A stretch of 64,000 nucleotides of DNA from Kutzneria buriramensis (lineage in GTDB: Bacteria; Actinomycetota; Actinomycetes; Mycobacteriales; Pseudonocardiaceae). The position numbers were made by a program, and so were the translations under genes. Shown piece after piece: positions 1-7,023 of this stretch (position 1 is its first letter; each line of letters begins with the position of its first letter). The DNA lies in contig NZ_QUNO01000007.1 of assembly GCF_003387475.1 (NCBI RefSeq), positions 310,001-374,000 of the forward strand, read 5' to 3'. The notes beneath the pieces were generated by a model. That model was not told the origin of the DNA. It searched no databases and was given only the letters and a program-made list of their open reading frames with translations.

Positions 1-582
1 ACGTTCGCGGTCGCGCTGCTGCTGGAGGGCGTGATGAGCGTCCTGTGGAGCACCTCGGACCGCAGCATCAACACCGGCTACGTGAATGCGAGCTGGACCG
101 TGCTCGGCTACCAGATCTCGCTGGTGCGACTGTGGGCGTTCCTGCTTTCGCTTGTCGCACTGGGACTTCTGCACGTGCTGCTCAGGCGGACCCGGTTCGG
201 TCGCGCGGTGCGGGCCAGCGTGCAGAATCCGGAGTCGGCGCGGCTGCTCGGTGTCGACGCCGACCGGATCGCCGCGATCGGCTTCGGGCTCGGCGCCGCG
301 ACCGCGGCCGCCGCCGGCTCCGTGTACGGCCTGCTGTACCCGTTCAACTCCGGCAGCCACTACGACCTGATCTCCCAGCTGCTGTCCATCGTGGTGCTCG
401 GCGGTCTGGGCAGCATCGGCGGCGCGGTCGTCGGATCGCTGGTCATCTCGGTGTCCACGGCGGTCGTCGCGTCGGCCTTCTCGCCGATCTGGGCCCCGAT
501 GACCTTCTTCGTCGTGCTGCTGTCGGTGCTGCTGATCCGGCCGCGCGGCCTGTTCGGCACGGCCGCCCGAGGGGCGCTGTGA
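1..582 (+). CDS. livH: Branched-chain amino-acid ABC transporter permease, LivH type (5' end outside window)
   Basis: This is the C-terminal 193 residues of an inner-membrane permease of the LivH family; the reading frame is open from base 1, so the start lies upstream. Several hydrophobic helices are visible, and the stretch LLSIVVLGGLGSIGGAVVGS is the conserved loop and helix that contacts the ATPase in this family. It forms the transport channel together with LivM for branched-chain amino acids or, in many actinomycetes, related amides and acids. It overlaps the next gene by four bases (GTGA), the first of a chain of translational couplings through LivM, LivG and LivF. The substrate-binding protein gene is not in the window, so the substrate cannot be judged. 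Confidence 0.93.
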   Translation, partial: TFAVALLLEGVMSVLWSTSDRSINTGYVNASWTVLGYQISLVRLWAFLLSLVALGLLHVLLRRTRFGRAVRASVQNPESARLLGVDADRIAAIGFGLGAATAAAAGSVYGLLYPFNSGSHYDLISQLLSIVVLGGLGSIGGAVVGSLVISVSTAVVASAFSPIWAPMTFFVVLLSVLLIRPRGLFGTAARGAL

Positions 583-1586
583 GGATGCGGCGCGGCGTCG
601 GACCGGTCCGCGCCGCGGTGTTCTTCCTGGTGCTGGCCGTGGCGCCCACTTTCGGTCTCGCGCACTGGCTACTCACGATGCTGGTGTTCACGCTGATGTT
701 CGCCGTCATGGCCAGCGCGTGGAATCTGCTCGGCGGATTCACCGGTTACCCCTCGCTCGGGCACGTCGCTTTCTTCGGCATCGGCGCCTACGCGGTGGTG
801 TTGTGGTTCCAGCACCACGACATCAGCTCCGGCTACGAGCCGTTCCTCCTGCTGCCGGCGATCGGGCTCGGCGTGGCGCTGGTCGGCCTGCCCATCGCCG
901 CGATCGCGATGCGCACCCGGGCCGACGTGTTCGCGATCGTCACCATCACGCTGCTGTTCGTCGGCCAGACCCTGGCGTTCAACCTGCGCGACATCACCGG
1001 CGGCGCGCAGGGGGCCTCGATCGTGCCGGCGCCGTTTCCCGCCGACAGTTACGAGATTCCCTTCTACGACGCGCTTGTTGTGCTGTTGGCCGTGTCGATG
1101 GGACTGACGTGGGCGACGATGAGGTCCAAGGTCGGCCTGTCGCTGGCGGCCGTTCGCATGGACGAGGACAAGGCCGCCGGCATCGGCGTGCGGGTGCAGA
1201 CGGTCAAGTTGCTGGCGTTCTGCGTCAGCGTCGGTCTGACCGCGATGATCGGCGGGATCTGGGCGTACTACGAGGGGTTCATCTATCCGCAGTTCGCGTT
1301 CGACCCGTTGATCAGCGTCGCGATGGTGCTGATGACGTTCCTCGGCGGCCGGGCGACACTGTGGGGACCTGTGCTCGGCGCGTTCATCCTGGAGCTGGCC
1401 CAGCAGTACTTCGCGTACAGCCTCGGCGGCAGCCGGTTCTATCTCATCGCGTACGCGCTGGTCTTCCTGGTCGTGATTCTCGTGATGCCACGCGGAATCC
1501 TGCCGTCCGTTCGGGATCGGCTGTGGCGGCGAGGGCGGCGGCGCATCGTGGACGCGCAGCTGCCGGCGGGGGACGGTCCGCTGTGA
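579..1586 (+). CDS. livM: Branched-chain amino-acid ABC transporter permease, LivM type
   Basis: This is the second membrane subunit of the Liv-type importer, 335 residues with about eight to ten hydrophobic helices. Typical LivM features are the NLLGGFTGYPSLGHVAFFGI region near the N-terminus and the FLGGRATLWGPVLGAFIL loop near the C-terminus. I chose the GTG at 579, which overlaps the LivH stop as GTGA and has a GAGGGG ribosome-binding site about 5 bases upstream; an ATG at 585 is the alternative. Its last bases overlap the start of the ATPase gene (GTGA at 1583), so all four subunits are probably made in fixed ratio from one message. Confidence 0.94.
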   Translation: MRMRRGVGPVRAAVFFLVLAVAPTFGLAHWLLTMLVFTLMFAVMASAWNLLGGFTGYPSLGHVAFFGIGAYAVVLWFQHHDISSGYEPFLLLPAIGLGVALVGLPIAAIAMRTRADVFAIVTITLLFVGQTLAFNLRDITGGAQGASIVPAPFPADSYEIPFYDALVVLLAVSMGLTWATMRSKVGLSLAAVRMDEDKAAGIGVRVQTVKLLAFCVSVGLTAMIGGIWAYYEGFIYPQFAFDPLISVAMVLMTFLGGRATLWGPVLGAFILELAQQYFAYSLGGSRFYLIAYALVFLVVILVMPRGILPSVRDRLWRRGRRRIVDAQLPAGDGPL

Positions 1587-2314
1587 CACCGTTGCTGGAG
1601 GTGGACGGCGTCTCGCGCAGCTTCGGCTCCGTGCCGGCGCTGGTGAACGCGTCGCTGACCGTCGAGCGGAACTCGATCACGGCGCTGATCGGGCCCAACG
1701 GCTCCGGCAAGACCACACTGTTCAACGTCATCACCGGAAATCTGCGCGCCGACACCGGCCGCGTTCGCTTCGACGGTCACGACGTCACCACCGCCCGCCC
1801 GGCCGCGCTGTACCGGCGTGGCCTGTCGCGGACGTACCAGCAGGCCAGGGTGTTCAGCCAGCTCACTGTCGAGGAGAATCTCGTCGTCGCCGGCGGCTTC
1901 GGACTGGCGCAGCTGTTCGGCCGCCGCGTGAACCGCCGGGACCGACAGCGAGCGACCGAGCTGATCGACGAGTTCCGCCTCGGCCGCGTCGCGGACCTGC
2001 CGGCGGCCGAACTGTCCTACGGGCAGCGAAAGCTGCTCGAGTTCGCGGCCGTCCTGATGAGCTCGCCGACCCTGATCCTGCTGGACGAGCCGACCGCCGG
2101 CGTCAACCCCGTCCTGATCGAGACGATGGAACACCACATCCGCCGCCTGCACGCGGCCGGCATCACCTTCCTCATCGTCGAGCACGACATGAACGTCGTC
2201 ATGCGGCTGTGCGACCCGGTTGTCGTCCTCGACCAGGGCCGCGAGATCTTCACCGGGCCTCCCGACGCCGTACGGGAGCACCCTGCGGTCCTCGACGCGT
2301 ACCTGGGGGCGTGA
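1583..2314 (+). CDS. livG: ABC transporter ATP-binding protein, LivG type
   Basis: This is the first of two cytoplasmic ATPases powering the Liv-type importer, 243 residues, normal for LivG. The Walker A motif GPNGSGKTT lies near residues 37-45. The family-specific TYQQARVFSQLTVEEN region follows, then the signature LSYGQRKLLE, Walker B LILLDEPTAGVNP and the switch histidine in IVEHDMNVV. Translation starts at GTG 1583 inside the end of livM. The LivG assignment rather than LivF rests on gene order and on the longer insert between Walker A and the signature. Confidence 0.94.
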   Translation: MTPLLEVDGVSRSFGSVPALVNASLTVERNSITALIGPNGSGKTTLFNVITGNLRADTGRVRFDGHDVTTARPAALYRRGLSRTYQQARVFSQLTVEENLVVAGGFGLAQLFGRRVNRRDRQRATELIDEFRLGRVADLPAAELSYGQRKLLEFAAVLMSSPTLILLDEPTAGVNPVLIETMEHHIRRLHAAGITFLIVEHDMNVVMRLCDPVVVLDQGREIFTGPPDAVREHPAVLDAYLGA

Positions 2315-3057
2315 TGGTCGATCCGATTCTCACGCTGCGTTCGGTGGTCGCCGGTTACGGCGCGGGCGACATCCTCAAGGGGGTCGATCTCGACGTGCGA
2401 CCCGCCACCGTGACGTGCCTGATCGGCCCGAACGGCGCCGGCAAGAGCACCGTTCTGCGCTGCGTCAGCGGTTTGCTCCGTCCGAGCAGGGGCAGCGTCG
2501 TCTTCCGCGACGAAATGATCGACCGGCTCAGCCCCCGTCAGCGGCTCGATCGCGGCATCGTGCACGTGCCGCAGGAACGCAGCCTGTTCCCGGCCATGAC
2601 CGTCTGGGACAACCTGCTGATGGGTGGCTACACGATCAGGGATCGCAAGCGACTCCGGGAACGGGTCGAGCACGTGGCCGAGGCGTTCCCGGTCTGTGTG
2701 CGGCGCGCGCGCGATGATGCCGGATCCCTGTCCGGCGGCGAGCAGAAGCAGGTCGAGCTGGCCCGCACCCTGGTGCTCGACCCGAGCCTGGTGTTGCTGG
2801 ACGAGCCGTCCATCGGTCTGGATCCCAGGTCCCGTCAGCAGGTCTTCGGCAGCATCCGCGGCCTGGCCGACCGGGGTGTCGCCGTGCTGCTGGTGGAACA
2901 GAACGCCCGCAGCGGCCTCGCGGCGTCCGATGTCGGAGCCGTGCTGGAGACCGGTGTGGTCCGACTCGTCGACAGCGGCGCCAGCCTGCTGGCCAATCCC
3001 GAGGTCGCGCGGCTCTATCTCGGCGGCCTCACGCGTACGACCACGGGAGAGACATGA
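2314..3057 (+). CDS. livF: ABC transporter ATP-binding protein, LivF type
   Basis: This is the second ATPase of the importer, 247 residues. It shows Walker A GPNGAGKST, the LivF-typical HVPQERSLFPAMTVWDNL segment, the signature LSGGEQKQVELA, Walker B LVLLDEPSIGLDP and the switch region LLVEQNARSGLAAS. ATG 2314 overlaps the livG stop by one base; GTG 2311 is an equally plausible in-frame start. It overlaps the following dehydrogenase start by four bases (ATGA at 3054), which shows that this dehydrogenase belonged to the transporter operon before it was truncated. Confidence 0.93.
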   Translation: MVDPILTLRSVVAGYGAGDILKGVDLDVRPATVTCLIGPNGAGKSTVLRCVSGLLRPSRGSVVFRDEMIDRLSPRQRLDRGIVHVPQERSLFPAMTVWDNLLMGGYTIRDRKRLRERVEHVAEAFPVCVRRARDDAGSLSGGEQKQVELARTLVLDPSLVLLDEPSIGLDPRSRQQVFGSIRGLADRGVAVLLVEQNARSGLAASDVGAVLETGVVRLVDSGASLLANPEVARLYLGGLTRTTTGET

Positions 3058-3343
3058 GCACACCCCCGTTACGCATCGGGTGGATCGGGACGGGCCGAAT
3101 GGGCGCCGTGCTCGTCCACCGGCTGGTCGACGCCGGGCATGACGTGTCGTCTTCGGGGAGGAGATCGAGCAGTTGCTTCGTGGTCAGGCCACGGTAGGCG
3201 CTGTCGTCCACGAACTCGACGTGGGCGATGAAGCCCTCCTCCGTGGGCTGCACGATGGCCGCTCCGATCGTGTCCCACGTCTGTTGGTCGGAGAAGTCGG
3301 TGCGGATCACCAACGCGACACGGCCCAGCGGCAACGGCTTCAT
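3029..3343 (-). pseudogene. Truncated DUF6924-family gene
   Basis: Read from 3343 downwards, the protein begins MKPLPLGRVALVIRTDFSDQ and continues with EEGFIAHVEFVDDSAYRGLT and KQLLDLLPEDD. I recall these as the conserved N-terminal half of the small DUF6924 family of actinomycetes, whose function is unknown. Family-like sequence ends at about 3147; the remaining 35-40 residues are the reverse complement of the truncated dehydrogenase and the livF end. The start has a GAGG ribosome-binding site and lies 57 bases after the LLM oxidoreductase stop, so it was the third gene of the csbD unit. About half of the domain is missing. Confidence 0.65.
3054..3197 (+). pseudogene. Truncated NAD-binding dehydrogenase (3-hydroxyisobutyrate dehydrogenase-like), N-terminus only
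   Basis: The ATG overlaps the livF stop and opens a clear Rossmann fold start, RIGWIGTGRMGAVLVHRLVD followed by AGHDV, with the GxGxMG signature of the 6-phosphogluconate / 3-hydroxyisobutyrate dehydrogenase family. Family-like sequence stops at about base 3147 and is followed by about 17 unrelated residues and a stop, giving 47 residues against about 290 for the family. The sequence it runs into is the antisense of another gene truncated at the same point. In Liv operons such a dehydrogenase could act in valine catabolism, but the fragment cannot be functional. Confidence 0.8.
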
Positions 3344-3400
3344 CGTCCTCGCTGTGGTACAAGGCCATCTCTGGCAGGCACGTCCTTTCCGGCCACGGCC

Positions 3401-4372
3401 TCAGGCCGATGCCTTGCGTAGCGCGGGCAGCAGCTCGGACCGGGCGAAGTCGAAGAAGTCCTCCTGGCGATCGCCGCCGATCTGGACCAGGGCGATATGG
3501 GTGAAGCCGGCTTTCCAGTAGGCCGCGACGGCCTCGACCATGCGGTGCACGTCAGGCCCGCAGGGGATGGACTCGGCCACGTCCTCAGGCCGGACGAACT
3601 GGGTCGCGCCGGCGAACCCGGCCGGGCCGGGCAGCTCGGAGTTGACCTTCCAGCCGCCGCCGAACCAGCGGAACTGTTCGTGTGCCCTGGCCACCGCGGC
3701 CGCCTCGGATCGGTCGAAGCAGACCGGGATCTGCCCGATGAAGCGGTCGGTGTCCGGCGCGGTCCGCCGCCACTGGGCCACGAGGTCGGCGTCAGGGTCG
3801 ACGGCGACCATCGCGTCGGCCGCCGGTGCGAACAGTTCCACGGACTGGTGCCCGGAAACCGCCAGGGCCAACGGAACCCGCTGCGCGGGCAGGTCCCACA
3901 ATTTCGCCGAGTCGACTCGATAGTGCCTGCCGACGAAGTCCACCTGGCCGCCGTTGAACAGCCGGGAAATGATCTCCACAGCCTCGCCGAGCATCTCGTG
4001 CCGCACGTTGACCGGCGGCCACCCGCCGCCGGTGATGTGCTCGTTGAGGTTCTCCCCAGCGCCGAGCCCCAGCGTGAACCGGCCCTCCGAGAGCAACTGC
4101 ACCGTGGCCGCCTTCTGAGCCACGACGGCCGGGTGGTACCGGATGGTCGGACAGGTCACGTAGGTCATCAACTCGGTCCGCTCGGTCGCCTGCGCGACCG
4201 CGCCGAGCACGCTCCACGCGTACGGGGCGTGCCCCTGCTCGGCCAGCCACGGCGAGTAGTGATCGCTCATCACCTGGAAGTCGAAGCCGGCCTGCTCCGC
4301 TGCGACCGCGTGCCGCACGAGCTCACGCGGCCCGGCCTGCTCGGTCATCAACGTGTATCCGAATCGAACCAT
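3401..4372 (-). CDS. LLM-class flavin / F420-dependent oxidoreductase
   Basis: This cytoplasmic oxidoreductase of 323 residues belongs to the luciferase-like monooxygenase superfamily, nearest to the F420-dependent glucose-6-phosphate-dehydrogenase-like subgroup. The visible family features are FGYTLMTEQAGPRELVRHA at the N-terminus, QVMSDHYSPW, the PTIRYHPAVVAQKAATVQLL segment and GRFTLGLGAGENLNEHI, a cofactor-binding stretch. The physiological substrate of this subgroup is unclear. It starts 8 bases after the csbD-like gene, so the two are co-transcribed, which suggests a stress-related reductive role. F420 rather than FMN is inferred from the subgroup. Confidence 0.88.
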   Translation of the reverse strand: MVRFGYTLMTEQAGPRELVRHAVAAEQAGFDFQVMSDHYSPWLAEQGHAPYAWSVLGAVAQATERTELMTYVTCPTIRYHPAVVAQKAATVQLLSEGRFTLGLGAGENLNEHITGGGWPPVNVRHEMLGEAVEIISRLFNGGQVDFVGRHYRVDSAKLWDLPAQRVPLALAVSGHQSVELFAPAADAMVAVDPDADLVAQWRRTAPDTDRFIGQIPVCFDRSEAAAVARAHEQFRWFGGGWKVNSELPGPAGFAGATQFVRPEDVAESIPCGPDVHRMVEAVAAYWKAGFTHIALVQIGGDRQEDFFDFARSELLPALRKASA

Positions 4373-4380
4373 GTCGGTGG

Positions 4381-4557
4381 TCAGTCCCTCTTGAACGCGT
4401 CCTTGACGTCCTCCACGGCCTGCTTGACCTTGCCCTTGGCCTGATCGCCCTTGCCCTCGGCAGTCATGTTGTCGTCGTCGGTGGCCTTGCCGACGCCCTC
4501 CTTGACCTTGCCCTTGACGTCGTCGGCGGTGGCGTCGATCTTGCGTTCGGTGCTCAT
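4381..4557 (-). CDS. CsbD-family stress protein
   Basis: This is a 58-residue highly charged protein with the CsbD pattern: alternating Lys, Asp and Glu, DDVKGKVKEGVGKATDDDNM, then GDQAKGKVKQAVEDVKD. CsbD proteins are general-stress proteins under SigB-type control in Bacillus and abundant in stressed actinomycetes; the molecular role is unknown. The start was set at the ATG giving MSTERKIDATADD because it has a GAAGGGAG ribosome-binding site and matches the family length; the frame is open further upstream but without family similarity. A SigB/SigF-like promoter candidate lies 27-52 bases upstream. It leads the unit with the LLM oxidoreductase. Confidence 0.88.
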   Translation of the reverse strand: MSTERKIDATADDVKGKVKEGVGKATDDDNMTAEGKGDQAKGKVKQAVEDVKDAFKRD

Positions 4558-4583
4558 CGTGCTCCCTTCATCGTGGACAGGCG

Positions 4584-4609
4584 GGTACCTCGACTCCCGG
4601 CGGCCAAAC
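4584..4609 (-). promoter_or_regulatory. Candidate SigB/SigF-type stress promoter of the csbD-like gene
   Basis: On the minus strand GTTT at 4609-4606 is followed after 15 bases by AGGTAC. This resembles the actinobacterial general-stress sigma consensus GTTT - 14 to 16 bases - GGGTAT, with mismatches at the first and last positions of the -10 element. It lies 27-52 bases before the csbD-like start, and CsbD genes are classical general-stress targets. It is a pattern match only. Confidence 0.35.
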
Positions 4610-4884
4610 GTCCCTGCCGACGAAGAGGTGGGCGCCCCGCGACAGCGGTCCGCGTTCAGCGACAGCTGACAACGGCGGCGTGGCCTCCGACCGTACGAAC
4701 CGCATGGCGGGTTGCAGCTGCCGGCCGAACCGGTGCGGGTGACCGGACTGGTGACTGACACTCCCGCGGCCCGCAATCGTTGCTTCCACGGCGTCCAAGG
4801 ACTCCTCGCCTGGAGGTTGAACTCGACGACGTCCTCGTGGCCCTTCAGATGCGGCCTGTGCGTGGTTGACGCTGAGTGCCTCCG

Positions 4885-4921
4885 GGGCGGTCGGCGAGGT
4901 CGAAAGCCGCGCCGACCGCCC
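4885..4921 (-). terminator. Hairpin terminator after the SRPBCC gene
   Basis: GGGCGGTCGGCG at 4885-4896 and CGCCGACCGCCC at 4910-4921 form a perfect 12-bp stem with a 13-base loop. It lies 14 bases past the stop of the minus-strand SRPBCC gene, the right place for a terminator, although no T-run follows. The remaining bases between 4558 and 4935 show no convincing gene. Confidence 0.6.
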
Positions 4922-4935
4922 GTCGATATCGAGGA

Positions 4936-5400
4936 TCAGTGCTGGTCCGGTCGTTCGACGCGGTCTCGCCAGGCGCCGGTCTCCCGCCCGTGGCCTTCGA
5001 TGAACTCCTTGAACCGCTTCATGTCTGCGTTGACTCGGTGGTTGAGAAGGCCGAGTTTGTCGCCTATCTGCTCGACGAAGCCTTCAGGATCGATGTCCAT
5101 CTGGGCGGTCACCCGCGTCGTCGTGTTGTCCAGCCGGTGGAAGGTGATGACGCCGGCGTGAGTAGGTCCGCTGTCCGACTTCCACGCGACACGCTCGTCG
5201 GGCCGCTGCTCGGTGATGGTCGCGTCGAACTCGCGCGTAACGCCACCGACCTGCGTGACCCAGTGCGTGTGGGTGTCATCGAGTTGACGGATTTCTCGGA
5301 CGCCGTCCATGAACTGGGGGAACGACTCGAACTGCGTCCACTGGTTGTACGCGGTCGACACTGGCACGGACACATCGACGGACTCGGTGATGGTGCTCAC
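4936..5400 (-). CDS. SRPBCC (START-like) family protein
   Basis: This is a 154-residue protein of the SRPBCC / polyketide cyclase-like superfamily, a fold that holds hydrophobic ligands in a deep pocket. It begins VSTITESVDVSVPVSTAYNQ and continues with WTQFESFPQFMDGV, the typical opening of this subgroup, and has the central GGVTREFDATITEQRPDERV region. I chose GTG at 5400 because it has a GAAGGAGA ribosome-binding site; earlier in-frame starts lack one. The protein is often encoded beside stress genes in actinomycetes, as here, but its ligand is unknown. It is transcribed divergently from the 5580 gene. Confidence 0.85.
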   Translation of the reverse strand: MSTITESVDVSVPVSTAYNQWTQFESFPQFMDGVREIRQLDDTHTHWVTQVGGVTREFDATITEQRPDERVAWKSDSGPTHAGVITFHRLDNTTTRVTAQMDIDPEGFVEQIGDKLGLLNHRVNADMKRFKEFIEGHGRETGAWRDRVERPDQH

Positions 5401-5564
5401 ACGCTCTCCTTCGCTTGGTCGAGTCGCGTGGTGAGGAATGCTCATCACGCATCGTTTGCGCATCGCGTTCAGCATCGGTGTACCCGGCGAGAAGCGAGCC
5501 ACACTCGACGGTGCCGAGACGTGGGCGAGGACGCGCATCGGTTGTGCATCACGTGGTGGAATCT

Positions 5565-5570
5565 GGGTAT
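5565..5570 (+). promoter_or_regulatory. Possible stress-sigma -10 element (GGGTAT) before the 5580 gene
   Basis: GGGTAT lies 10 bases before the ATG at 5580, which would place transcription start within a few bases of the start codon, giving an almost leaderless message. The best -35 match (GTTG at 5541-5544) is 20 bases away, longer than usual, so this is a weak call supported mainly by the stress-gene neighbourhood. Confidence 0.22.
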
Positions 5571-5579
5571 TCGACGGTC

Positions 5580-6023
5580 ATGACCAGCATCGGTGAGCAG
5601 ACAGGGGAGAACGGCGGCCCGACCTACGACGTGGCGCTCGTGCGGGCTGTCGGCAAGTTGTCCGAGGCGTGGGAGGCGGCCGAAGAAGCCAGGGGACACC
5701 TGTACGCCTTCCATCGCCTGACCGGGCACGCCGACGCGGTGGCTGAGCAGGCCGTGAACCAGCTGCGCGACGCCGGCCAAGGCGCGCTCGCAGACAAGCT
5801 GGTGACGGAATTGATCGGTCGCAACGTGTTGCCCGGCCGATGGACCTTCCAGATCGTCGAGGAGTACGACGATGACTACCACCGGCTGTTCAGCGAACTG
5901 GAACGCGAGGGCCGGAGCCTGGTCGGCGGTCGCCGGCATGTGTACGAGGCGCAGATGAAGCACGATCGTCGCACCCACGGCCGATCCGGGCACGAGGCGA
6001 CCCCTGCCGACTTCACGGCATGA
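5580..6023 (+). CDS. Conserved actinobacterial hypothetical protein
   Basis: This is a 147-residue soluble protein without a signal peptide or membrane helix. It has helical N-terminal repeats (LSEAWEAAEEARGHLYAFHR) followed by LVTELIGRNVLPGRWTFQIV and EEYDDDYH, and ends with GRRHVYEAQMKHDRRTHGRS and GHEATPADF. I recognise this as a widespread uncharacterised actinobacterial family, without a known activity. The stop overlaps the start of the MerR gene (ATGA at 6020), so the two are translationally coupled and probably work in the same response. Confidence 0.85.
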   Translation: MTSIGEQTGENGGPTYDVALVRAVGKLSEAWEAAEEARGHLYAFHRLTGHADAVAEQAVNQLRDAGQGALADKLVTELIGRNVLPGRWTFQIVEEYDDDYHRLFSELEREGRSLVGGRRHVYEAQMKHDRRTHGRSGHEATPADFTA

Positions 6024-6973
6024 CTGCGGAAGACCGGGAACCGGAGGCCGCGTGGAGTGCCGGTGCTGTGGCACGCCATCTCCAGATCGCTGAGTCGACG
6101 CTACGGTCGTGGCACCGCCGCTACGGTGTGGAACCTCACGGCGCTCCCGGCCGATACCGGCGCTACACGCGGGGTGACGTGGCTCGGCTGCGACGCATGC
6201 GGGACTTGATCGCGACGGGCATGCTCCCGTCCGAAGCCGCTCGCGCGATCACCCAGACGCGCGGTGCGAACGGCAGCGTCGATGTGGGCACGCTCGTCCA
6301 TGCCGCGCAGGACTTGGACACCGCACGATGCGTGGCGCTCGTCGCCGACGCGATTTCCGCGAACGGGGTGGTCATGGCGTGGGACACGCTGTGCCGTCCG
6401 GCGTTGATCGCCGTGGACGCCGCGCAAGCGGCCAACCCCGCCTGTGTGGACGGTGAACATGTCTTGTCCTGGGCCGTGCTTGCCGCACTGCACCGCGTCG
6501 TGGGGCCGCCCCCGACGGCGTCCACCCGACCGGTGTTACTGGCATGCGTACCCGGCGAACACCACACACTGCCGGTCGAGGCGTTGGCCGCGGCCTTGAT
6601 CGAGGTAGGTGTGCCCGTCCGCGTTCTCGGTGCCGCCACGCCGTCGGCCAGCATCGCTCACGCACTGCAGCACTCCCGACCGGGCAGCGTCGTCTTGTGG
6701 TCCCAATGCCGCGAGACCGCGGACCGCGAGGCCGTGCGTGCCGCCGGTTCCTCGACCGCGCCCCTGCTTCTGGCTGGTCCAGGATGGAGCCATCTCCGGC
6801 TTGCCCACCTCGGGCCGTCGACGCGGAGTCCACGGCGCGTAGCTGATCTTCAGGAGGCGCTCATGGCGGCCACGCCTCCCCCAATGACGTCCATGGACCA
6901 CAGGAGACTTTCCCCACGCGAGGCTGCCAGGGCGGCCACCGAGGCGAGGGTCCGGGGACGTGATGTCATGTGA
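6020..6973 (+). CDS. MerR-family regulator with cobalamin-binding-like domain (LitR/CarH-like)
   Basis: This is a 317-residue regulator. Residues 12-75 form a MerR winged helix (SAGAVARHLQIAESTLRSWH, GRYRRYTRGDVARL). Residues 90-165 look like the helical bundle, and residues 170-250 like the Rossmann cobalamin domain of CarH/LitR photoreceptors. The axial-ligand motif ExH is present (E180, H182 in PGEHH) and the helix-bundle EH pair is present (E146, H147), but the tryptophan of the W-x9-EH motif is replaced by Gln136. CarH-type proteins repress stress or carotenoid genes in the dark and release DNA on light-driven adenosylcobalamin photolysis. Whether this one binds B12 or senses light is inference. 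The neighbours are stress genes. Confidence 0.8.
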   Translation: MTAEDREPEAAWSAGAVARHLQIAESTLRSWHRRYGVEPHGAPGRYRRYTRGDVARLRRMRDLIATGMLPSEAARAITQTRGANGSVDVGTLVHAAQDLDTARCVALVADAISANGVVMAWDTLCRPALIAVDAAQAANPACVDGEHVLSWAVLAALHRVVGPPPTASTRPVLLACVPGEHHTLPVEALAAALIEVGVPVRVLGAATPSASIAHALQHSRPGSVVLWSQCRETADREAVRAAGSSTAPLLLAGPGWSHLRLAHLGPSTRSPRRVADLQEALMAATPPPMTSMDHRRLSPREAARAATEARVRGRDVM

Positions 6974-7023
6974 ACACTCCTCAACAGGGCGCATGGTGGT
7001 CTGGACCACATGCGGAGGTGTTC
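6972..7023 (+). terminator. Compound stem-loop overlapping the MerR stop codon
   Basis: An inner stem pairs GCAT-GTGGTC (6991-7001, one bulged G) with GACCACATGC (7004-7013). An outer stem pairs GAACACTCC (6972-6980) with GGA-GTGTTC (7014-7023, one bulge). Together they make a long hairpin beginning at the MerR stop codon, consistent with a terminator or attenuator. The inner GTGGTC/GACCAC palindrome could instead be an operator. Confidence 0.45.
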
